Origin: Pictodentalium vernedei | Lineage: Eukaryota; Mollusca; Scaphopoda; Dentaliida; Dentaliidae | Length of the DNA stretch: 64,000 nucleotides | Direction of reading: 5' to 3' | Assembly: GCA_031216915.1 (NCBI GenBank) | Contig: CM062289.1 | Coordinates: forward strand, 253,947,113-254,011,112 | Shown: positions 56,051 to 64,000 of the stretch, one piece after another | Layout: each line of letters starts with the position of its first letter | How positions within the stretch are numbered: the first letter of the stretch is position 1 | Made by a program: the position numbers and the translations under genes | Notes under the pieces: model-generated | Seen by the model: the letters and a program-made list of their open reading frames with translations, nothing else | Databases searched by the model: none | Told to the model about the DNA's origin: nothing

Positions 56051-56307
56051 TGGCGGAAAATAAAGGAATTGACGTCACGGTTGTTGCGCATGCGCTCGGT
56101 AAACGCAAGAGGTGTGCAGAGAGAGTACCTGTAATTTCGAGCGCTGGTCTCGCTCGACCCTTTTTTCGATCTTTTTCGTGCTTTTGCACTCTAGTACTTT
56201 TTCAGCTCGTTTGGAAAAGATTCTAAAAGCTTGAGTTAGTTCCGAAGTAGGGCTTGCACTTATGTTACAGCCAATTGTAAACAATTGTGAGTAGGTTGAA
56301 AAGAAAT
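56051..56307 (-). repeat. E3 inverted terminal repeat, window-right (element 5' end)
   Basis: Inverse of 50456-50732, ending gtgagtaggttgaaaagaaat. It contains CpG-rich stretches (acgtcacggttgttgcgcat) that may include promoter elements. Confidence 0.92.
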
Positions 56308-56432
56308 GTAGGAGGAGTTAAACGGACAAGCCTTTGTGATGGCAATTTGTCTATTTCCAAGGGCCGTAACCATGTAAAATTTGTTGCATCCCCATCCCAA
56401 CTTTGTCGGCAGGAGATAATAATAAACTGCTT
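56308..56432 (+). repeat. Repeat R3 fragment right of E3
   Basis: Starts inside a unit (gtaggaggagttaaac) and ends 'catcccaactttgtcggcagg', the R3 terminal block. It shows that E3 landed in, or at the border of, R3 DNA. Confidence 0.75.
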
Positions 56433-56973
56433 ATACAACAGGTATGGATGTACATCAAGGTGTGGTGTTGGGATCAGTGAATTTTTCATGAAGCAGAAGA
56501 GTGAACTTTCCAACTGTGAGATATGATCATCAATTTAAGTTTTGAGAAGAATCGGAGAGCCACATCCAGTCAAAATGCTCATATTGGACACACCTCTGAT
56601 ATCATTCACTCAAGCAGTATAAAACGCAGGTGTAAACCCTAAGAGGTGGAGAATCCCACTCCCTCCCCCATCTTCTTGTCGCATTGGGCAGAATACTATT
56701 GCCAAAAAGTCTGCATATTCAGAGACTTCTGTAGAGGAATAGAACTGTCACTGGGAGTAGTTAGTTTGTAGTATGTGAGTCGATCCCACCGACAGCTTTT
56801 ACCACAACATTGCCGATTGTCATGGCAAATCCAGTAAGTGGCTGTTGCTGAAAAAATCTGAAACCCTCCAATGGCCAAGAAAGAAAAGGATATAGGAGAG
56901 GGCTAACTTGAGGGTTTTGGAAGCTCTGAGAACGTATTTGGGGCTGTCCTGAGCAAAGAACTGCTGGAAAATT
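56433..56973. other. Unclassified non-coding sequence
   Basis: No gene or repeat recognised. Confidence 0.45.
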
Positions 56974-57385
56974 TCAATGAAAAAACACAACTCTCAGGTT
57001 ACAACTTTGGTAAAGTGAGACTGTTTCCAGTTGATGCCAACACTGCAACACATTGGCAGAATCACCGTAGGGCATACTCACGGGGTTATTATCAGGCAAA
57101 GCTCCTTCTTCAAATTGCTTTGTATTTGAAAACACAAATGGATGTGACTGGTTTTCAACACAAGTTTTCCTGCTAGTTTTGCACTTTTTTGACTCAGAAT
57201 GACTGTGGAGTGCTTTCTTTCCCACAGAGCAGTATTTAACATAATCACAATATCTGCACAAAACTTTTCCTTTTCCTTCATTTTCTTCATGTACATGAAA
57301 AACGCTCCATGTACATCTTTATCCTCGAGCCAGCTTCACTTAAATTTATTTTGTAATCAACAGTCAATGTTCTTGATCAACAACT
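56974..57385 (-). pseudogene. Decayed zinc-finger exon of the hAT/ZNF862 type
   Basis: The stretch LCRYCDYVKYCSVGKKALHS continues into HSESKKCK, giving a finger C-x2-C-x15-H-x5-C (last His replaced by Cys). It parallels CRLCMKMFSIANRGVAAVRS at 47329-47541. Upstream, a segment like SWLEDKDVHGAFFMYMKKMK corresponds to AWLSDFKWLERVKGDP in that relative but lies in another frame and has an in-frame stop before it. The frame runs on past the finger to 56974 with no further domain. It is therefore broken at least twice near its start. Confidence 0.55.
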
Positions 57386-57624
57386 CATGATTTAAAACAC
57401 TCACTGTTATCAAAACAGAAGATTTGATTTTGACAATATTTTGTAAACACGCACCTGAGACAGCAGAAACCATGCGTTGACATTAATTTTTAGCAACCTA
57501 ACCCAACTCTCAGTTAAACAAATCTATTTCTAACAGCAATATGGAAACCTGACAATTAATTTCATTGACAGACAGTTCAAAAATGCAGCAAAAACTGGAT
57601 GCCAGGATGAAACGAAAAACGTAC

Positions 57625-57704
57625 TTCCCTGCCAATCTTGGAGATCGTTGACTCCTTGACTGAATAGCTTGTGAAAAAGCATTGGTAGAGGCACGCAGCG
57701 CCAT
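57625..57704 (-). CDS. Possible first exon encoding a mitochondrial presequence
   Basis: An ATG at 57704 opens MALRASTNAFSQAIQSRSQR and continues SPRLAG before a consensus-like donor, GGGAA|GTACGT. Five arginines, many Ser/Ala, no acidic residue and an amphipathic look are typical of a mitochondrial targeting peptide. The donor falls in phase 2. Following in-frame sequence loses this character, as expected for an intron. No second exon was recognised, so the protein cannot be named. Chance remains possible. Confidence 0.35.
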
Positions 57705-58217
57705 CAGACAAATTCATGTCATGATTGGGCAAACATGGGTCACACACCCATTATCTGAAGACAGTTGTTAAATTCTGTTAATTTGATAAAATTTTGTCAA
57801 AGTAAATTGGCTTAAATAAAGGAAAAACAGATAAACTGATCAATTTGAGCATTTTTTTTTTTTTTAAGTAACTTAATATGTTAATTTTTTTATTAAAACA
57901 ACTGGAAACCTGACTATATAATGTTTTTGTGTATCGATAAAATGCATATCAAGTATATTATATATTTATGGTCCAACACATTTGTACAGTGTCTGAGAGT
58001 GGCATGGATACAAACATAGCATTTTTCTGGTGGATGAAATGTAAAATTTTGTACAGAAATCAAGGATCCAAAAAAGGCTCTTTGCGCAAATGGCAAACCC
58101 TTGCAATGTGCTGTCAAATGTTATGGCCTTGCTCCCAAAGGCTCCCCATCATCCGTATGAAGAGCGGCTACCTCCTTTTCTAACACAGATTTAAAGGAAA
58201 AAAGATGTGCACGTTTG
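57705..58217. other. Unclassified non-coding sequence
   Basis: AT-rich; no gene or repeat recognised. If the exon at 57625-57704 is real, its promoter and 5' leader would lie here. Confidence 0.4.
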
Positions 58218-58540
58218 CAGGGTTCTTGCAGGCAAGGACTGATCAAATTTAAGTCTATTCAAGACCTTGCTCAGAATTTTATAGCAATTTTCAAGGCCTT
58301 ACAGCAACCAAATTCAAGGATTTTCAAGGCCTTACTGCCATGAATGATGATATGTGATCACTATAGTGTACCCAACGATGAAGGATTTTAATTACCCATA
58401 GTGTCGGCACATTTGTATTTTGCAAAAATTCAAGGATTTTCAAGGCTCCGTTGACCATTTTCCAGGATTTCAAGTAATTGAACCACACTTTGTTGAATTC
58501 AAGGCCATTCCTTGAATCCAAGGACCAGCAGAAACCCTAG
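58218..58540. mobile_element. hAT-like MITE
   Basis: Starts cagggttcttgcaggcaagg and ends with the inverse of ctagggtttctgctggtcc. Both sides contain repeated 'ttcaaggccttac/attcaaggattttcaagg' phrases. A short gtttg flanks both ends. It encodes nothing. Confidence 0.55.
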
Positions 58541-59022
58541 TTTGGAACAGGCAATCCACTGGATTTTAAATGATAATTAATATATATTTGGGGGAGGGGG
58601 TAGGGGCAGGGGGAGGAGGGGTGAGATTGGACATCAGGCAAGAAAAAACAAATCTGACAGAACATAAACATCAGACAAAAGTTAGCGGTAGGGAGCGGTC
58701 CCCTACACATACATCAGGCCTTGTATAATACTATTCAAGGCTGAAATGTATCTGGAAAAGAAATTATTTATCGTGTTTCCTATGTTTGGGTTTGTTTCTA
58801 CAAATATGAAATCGAATCAAGATGACATTTGCATTGACTGACTGAGCTAAATGCCTACACTAATTCCAGCGCCTAACTGTGGGTAGATGTTTTCAAACTT
58901 CACAACAGCTGATCTAAACAATTATTACACACCCATCTAAAATTAATATTTGCACATGACATTCCAGAATGTGTGATGAAAAGAAAGTTGTGTCACACAC
59001 GAGTGATAGGGACCAGCGAAGC

Positions 59023-59240
59023 TTCGATTTATTTATTGGTGTTTAAGGTCACATATTTTTGCACAATGGCTAATCATGACCAGAACATGAGTATCAACTC
59101 AAGACCAGAGGTGAGCATTAATAAGCCATGTTGCCAATTTTAGAGAGGGTTTGCACCTCCCAAGCATTGGTGACTGGGTCCTATTTTACCAGTAAAACAG
59201 AGCCTGTTTGCCGCAGTGAACAGGCACTGCTTCACTTCCC
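59023..59240 (+). repeat. Dispersed repeat R5, copy c
   Basis: Colinear with 16553-16790 ('ggtgtttaaggtcacatat', 'gcacaatggctaatcatgac', 'agcattggtgactgggtcc'). Confidence 0.7.
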
Positions 59241-60354
59241 GAGGTTCCCACGGGGAGCGAAGCTTCGATATACAGTTCGATTCAAAATCCTAAAGTGGGT
59301 TCGATTTGATTCAAAATCCACATTGTTATTCAAAAGTGGGTCGAATATCTGCAATTTCCTGGTTGTCATCTAAGCGACTATCTTATTTTGAGCTTGTCTT
59401 GGAGTAGATTCCCTGAATAACCTACTTTATCTCCAAATTATAGGTTCAACATGTAGGAGGCGTCTTAGGTACATATTAAATAGTCGTGTATGACTTCAGA
59501 TCATCTAACTGTGAAAAAATTTGAAGCAATTTTCCGATTTTCGGACATATGACCTGATTGATTTAAAATAAGAGGTTACTTTGTGGCTTTATTAGTTGAC
59601 CAGCTTTTTGGTAACTTTAGGTTTAGAATTTCCTGGACTTAATCATGGCCTGCATTAATGCAGTTCTTCTGTGTTACTGTCTATCAATACTGAGTCTGAT
59701 ATCAGCCAACGTGGAAGAATCATGTGAACGTGGGCCATGATTAAGTTAACCCGGACATTGTTACCGAAGCATGCGCAACAAAGACATAATACCGATCCCT
59801 TCCATTTACATGATGCAAAATTGCAAACGCTTGTCTTATAAAAGTTTAGATCATACAAATAGCACATTTCAACACATTAAGACATTAATCTCAGTGAGTC
59901 AGAGACATAAATTAAGTTGATCGCCTACTTTATATGTTGACATTATCAATGTCTCGGAACAATTGAGTATGTACCGTCAAATTGGTGTTTTGTCACACTA
60001 GTTTGCGGCATGAACAAATGTGATAGTATTCGATTCGAAATTCGTTTCAATGTGAAATCCATGGCCCTATTTGATTCGATATTCGATTCGAGCAAAAAAA
60101 TGGTATTTGCCGGGCCCTAATGTGTGATACAAGTTTTTGCAAACATCACATAAACTCCTATTTTATTTTGATGTTGAAACGTATATATTATTGTACTATA
60201 TATAACACCGGAGGCTGGGTTATTATGCAATGACCACACATCAAAAGAAATTTTCTAATTATTTTTTTCACGTGGAACTACATTCTGAATATTGACAGAA
60301 AGATTCTACAAAAGAAACACTTATTTGTTTATCCTGCCATCTTATCACTGAAAG
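59241..60354. other. Unclassified non-coding sequence with TTCGAT-rich segments
   Basis: No gene recognised. Variants of 'gattcgatattcgattcgaa' and 'gattcaaaatccac' occur near 59265-59345 and 60030-60090, a low-complexity motif of unknown origin. Confidence 0.45.
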
Positions 60355-60480
60355 CCAGGGGTGCAGTGGTTCAGTGGTTACGGCACTGGACTTCAAACCA
60401 ACAGGACCCAGGTTTGCTCCCCACCAGGGGTAACAGCGTAGTGTTCTTGGGCACTGACAGACAATAGTTCAAACTATGAA
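60355..60480 (+). mobile_element. tRNA-like SINE of a second family (S2)
   Basis: The plus strand carries an A-box-like tggttcagtgg (60367-60377) and a B-box-like ggtttgctccc (60411-60421), 33 bases apart as in tRNA, followed by 'aacagcgtagtgttcttggg'. The orientation and sequence differ from S1. The 3' end and any target duplication are unclear. A true tRNA gene is unlikely: the acceptor stem does not pair. Confidence 0.65.
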
Positions 60481-61449
60481 CAATGTAGACAAAATCTGAA
60501 AACTTCATTTGAGTGAAGTCACTTCGAATGAATGTCGAGCAAGAAAGTTTTTAGATCACCAAAATACAAATACAAAACATGTATGTTGAATGACTGCATG
60601 TTGATTTTCTTTGGGATTCATATGGATTTTGTTCCTTTGTTAAACCCTATAGCACAGACTTTAATGAATGACGAGGGACATAGTGAATAATGCATTCATT
60701 TTTCTTCAACAATAAGGATATAAATTCAGTTTATGTGATATTATAAAAGTGAGACATAATAATAATAACAGAGGTTGTAACTTGTACTTAAAGTTGTAGT
60801 TCAGTTTCACAGTAATTGTTTCAACGATCGAAACAGTGATGCATTGAAACTTATAAATGAAACTTCAAACAGTGCAAGGCAGGGTTCATACACTTTTTTA
60901 ACATGAAATTCCACGACTTTTCCAGGATTTCCAGTGACTTCTCCAAAACCTTTTCAGATGGATTTCTCTCTTCTCTCACTACAAACGAATCACAGTTTGC
61001 ATTCTCTGTAGGTAGGTTTGGTGTTTTGTATGCTTTTTCATCTTTCAAATCTTAACATATAAAATGCTGAATACTTTGTTGTACAAGCAACGGCGTGCTT
61101 TATTATCATTTGCATCTGGAATAAGCCACTCTTTGAAATCCAGACAGTTTTGAATGCACATTTTCCTGGTATTGTAAATAAATTTCATGGATTGATGAAC
61201 ACTTATGCAAAATACAGTGCATTTGCAGAAGCCTGGTATAAAACAAGGTCACATATACCCAGAGTGAAACTCAATGGAAATGGACATTCAAACAAAGGTG
61301 AAATACAGACAATGGGGGATACTGCCACCAAACTGTTCAGAATGTTTTATCACCAATTTTGGAAACATCAAGAAATTTCCTCATATTGCACTAAGTAAAA
61401 ATTCAGGCTACCATAGGGATTATGCCAACAATAGACTCCGGTGATTTAT
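60481..61449. other. Non-coding stretch with two repeat fragments
   Basis: A cagggttcatacacttttt start of the hAT-like terminal type lies at 60881-60970, and an R1-like phrase ('aaatttcctcatattgcactaag') lies at 61374-61420. No gene recognised. Confidence 0.5.
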
Positions 61450-62200
61450 GAGAAAGGGGCTATGGATATTCGAAACATTGAAAGTGTGTTAATATGTTCC
61501 AATAGGGTCTCCAGATGTTCATAAAGGTTTGGATTTTTGATTTGGCCCTGTGGGGCACCCCTTTTGTCGTTAGAGAATTGGTTTGAGGCAAAAGGCTCTG
61601 AGGGTTTTAATGCAAAACGTTGAATGTGTGTTAATATGTTCCGGAACAGTAGGGTCTCTAGATGTTCATAAATCAAAAATCCAAAACCTTTATGAACATC
61701 TAGACACCCTACTGGAACATATTAACACACTTTCATGGTTTTGAATTAAAACCCGTCAGAGCCTTTTGCCACAAACAGATTCTCTAACGACAAAAGTGGC
61801 ACGATGGGTTCCCCACGGGGCCGAATCGAAAAGCCAAAACCTTTATGAACATCTAGAGACCCTACTGGAGCAAATTAACACACTTTCAATGTTTTGAATT
61901 AAAACCCCTCAGAGCCTTTTGCCACAAACCGATTCTCTAATGACAAAAGTGGCGGTGCCCCACGGGGCCAAATCAAAAATCCAAAACCTTTATGCACATC
62001 TAGAGACCCTACTGGAACATATTAACACACTTTCAACGTTTCGAATTAAAACCTCTACAAGCCTTCCACTGTAAGCTGATTTTCTAACAATAACAACAAA
62101 AGTGGCGCTACAGGTGTCACATGGGGCCGAATCAAAATTCCGACACCTTTATGCACATCTACAGTATCTACCTGAACATCTCAGCATGGTTTAAATGTTT
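61450..62200. repeat. Satellite-like array that changes strand at about 61670
   Basis: Units of about 150-155 bases contain 'aacctttatgaacatctag', 'gaccctactggaacatatt', 'aacacactttca' and 'cagagccttttgcc'. The first one and a half units (61455-61670) are on the minus strand and the next three (61675-62150) on the plus strand, so they meet head to head. The array is followed by a ggacatacggacggg tract and a 'caccacaatatccccgc' terminus (to about 62275), suggesting another tandem-cored dispersed element. Confidence 0.8.
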
Positions 62201-62275
62201 CAAATTACATACTCTTGGTGATATGAAGTTTGGACATACGGACGGGACAAAGATCACCACAATATCCCCGCTTTT

Positions 62276-63399
62276 TTTCAAAAATGCAGGATAATTATGG
62301 CAGCATAAAACACTCAGTATTACAAATATTTTCCCAGATTCCACCGATGAGAGGGACACACTCTCTCATGCACTCCCTCAATGATGCCATTGGTATCAGC
62401 CATCACATCGTGATGTGTGCTTGGACCGCTCCCCCTTCAGGACATTCTGTATTTGCTGCTGCCCTAACATAATACATACTGTTTACACAGGCACATACAA
62501 ACATGTGATCCACTAGTTTTGTTATGTGTACATAAAGAGGTAATCAAGAATAATTGTGGAAGTCCTATTGATATCAATTGAAGACAGACTTTGAGAAGCT
62601 TTATGTTCTCATTCTGATAATCACTTTTAGTGTTTACTATGCATTAGCTGAGCAGTACCAAGTTGGTACAGGTTCTTTACTCCTATGAAGTACAATTACA
62701 ATAAGGTAATGTCATATTTATAGATGAATGAAAGAAGAATTTCATCATTTTCTGAATACTTTACTGACATCCTTTTGTTGCAGCAATCTTAATGAAAATA
62801 ATGTTTACATTTTATCTAACAGTCTATACAATGATCCATTTATGATAGATGTTTTAATTTGCTCTTCTTAATGTTCCTAATGTTACTGCCAAATCTGGAC
62901 AGTTCTGTCCACTAAAAGCACCATTCAAATTTTATTTTTCTCAATTTTTGCCTACAGGTCATAGTTTATAACCCATAAAAAAGTGAAAAGTTTTTGTTAT
63001 TCCAGAATTATGTTTGAAACAGCCATTGGGGAAATAAAATAAAGAATGTGCACGCATACTTTTGCTCTCATGAAATCGAAATTGGTAGTACGATTTTCAC
63101 ACACCTGCATTTTGTTCCCTTACATCACTGGTGTATGTTCCTTTTGATGCATTAGGTTTTCGAAAAATGATAAAAAAAAAAATCTGCAGTGATTGAAAGT
63201 TTCAAGGTTGAATTATTGGGTAGTTCCAATAATCAAACACCCAAACACTTTAACCATCTGACACAGTGTCAACAATCGGATGATTGTGTATTAAAAAAAT
63301 CTGCATTTGCCTGATGGGGCTTTCTTCTTATCGGCTCATCATTATTTCTAAATGCCATTCAGGAAACAGTGAGATATGTAATAAACAGATGTTATGGAA
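62276..63399. other. Unclassified non-coding sequence
   Basis: AT-rich; no gene, RNA or repeat recognised. Confidence 0.45.
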
Positions 63400-64000
63400 C
63401 CCTATTATGATATCAGAATTGATATGTCTTTAGTTAATAGGCAATTTTATGTTTTCTAAAATTAATGTTAATTACCGGGTAGTCAGACTGTGGCTGGACT
63501 GTTCACTTATTTGCACAGTGACCTCTGAATGTACCTATCAACATGTTTACAGATACTGTTATACAGAATCTATTTTTAGCTCACTGATTGTTTATTTGGG
63601 TCACACTTGTTTACTTAAAATTGGATAGAATCATTTAGAAACTTAATGAGGTCATTTAATTCAGCCAATCAGAATTAATGGAACAATAAAAAATTGGAGA
63701 AATTTCTCATTCTGGAACTTTCTATTTGAAAACTATATAACAGCCTCTGTCAAGAGACTGCATTATTCTATTCATCCCGCACAGCATTGAGAAGTGACTG
63801 ACTATGTTTATTAATTCAGCATTGGAGATTATTATTACAGGACAGTGCATTATTCTAGATAGCAGCTGAATCTAATATAAATTCTACGGAATATTATTTT
63901 GTGATCTGAGCAACTTTTTTATTGGAAAAGTATTTCCAAATTTGAAGAAAATTCATTCTTCTTGTGTGAACCACAATTTATTCTTGTGAAAACCTAGGAT
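63400..64000 (+). repeat. Dispersed repeat R6, copy b (runs off the window)
   Basis: Colinear with 27349-27960. Here a CCAAT motif (about 63665) and a TATA-like ctatataac (about 63732) are about 70 bases apart, a promoter-like arrangement that would suit a long terminal repeat, though the ends are not defined. The two copies differ by scattered substitutions and small indels. Confidence 0.75.

Larger units (their letters stand above)
50456..56307 (-). mobile_element. DIRS-type retrotransposon E3 (nearly whole)
   Basis: A 5.9-kb element with the same minus-strand order as E1: cysteine-rich Gag-like product, Gag-like C-terminal half, reverse transcriptase-RNase H, and tyrosine recombinase overlapping it, then ICR and terminal repeats about 98% identical. 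Its ends relate it to E2. It lies in repeat R3: the end of one R3 copy is on its left and part of an R3 unit on its right. It is the best-preserved of the three, with perhaps two or three breaks, and probably young. Confidence 0.92.

Noticed and set aside
60355-60480. A true tRNA gene
   Set aside because: A- and B-box-like motifs are present, but the acceptor and anticodon stems do not pair; a SINE head fits better.

Overview
This is AT-rich metazoan nuclear DNA, mostly intronic and intergenic, and packed with transposable elements. One clear host exon, part of a KIF21-type kinesin motor domain (minus strand, 22752-22934), has proper splice sites, so the window probably lies in large introns of that gene. 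The repeat families have tandem internal units, 'ggacggacg' tracts and a hairpin-tipped 3' end reading GAGCTAAAAA. Together with tRNA-derived SINEs and DIRS retrotransposons they suggest a marine invertebrate, probably a spiralian such as a mollusc. The organism is an inference; no marker gene settles it.

Layout. 1-4.6 kb: palindromes and a decayed hAT-type transposase gene of the ZNF862-like kind (minus strand). 5.9-15.2 kb: a copy of repeat family R1 split by DIRS element E1 (6423-13659). 15.2-17.1 kb: a hairpin MITE and unclassified DNA. 17.1-21.2 kb: a second R1 copy holding a hAT zinc-finger remnant, repeat R7 and a GC-rich patch. 21.4-22.6 kb: repeat R2. 22.75-22.93 kb: the kinesin exon, with a tiny R2 relic 10 bases from its acceptor. 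23.1-25.7 kb: a third R1 copy with an expanded tandem array. 27.3-28.0 kb: repeat R6, present again at the right edge. 30.2-31.6 kb: a second complete R2. 32.5-39.0 kb: DIRS element E2. 39.0-39.7 kb: a LINE fragment split by a SINE. 41.2-43.4 kb: an R2 copy with a 1-kb insertion. 43.8-44.9 kb: a TA-flanked DNA transposon relic. 45-48 kb: two more SINEs and a zinc-finger exon. 49.1-56.4 kb: repeat R3 with DIRS element E3 (50456-56307). 57-64 kb: a decayed zinc-finger exon, a possible mitochondrial-presequence exon, a MITE, a tRNA-type SINE, a satellite that switches strand, and R6 again.

The three DIRS elements cover about 30% of the window. All are on the minus strand, the same strand as the kinesin exon. 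Each keeps DIRS-1 anatomy: inverted terminal repeats, an internal complementary region of about 90 bp beside the 3' terminal repeat, a Gag-like product, reverse transcriptase-RNase H and (clearly in E1 and E3, weakly in E2) a tyrosine recombinase. E2 and E3 are close relatives; E1 is a separate lineage. The points most worth following are a small hairpin between terminal repeat and internal complementary region that seems kept by pairing rather than by sequence, an identically spaced seven-cysteine Gag N-terminus in E1 and E3, the mismatch between E2's fresh terminal repeats and its decayed coding region, and the shared design of the hairpin-ended repeat families.
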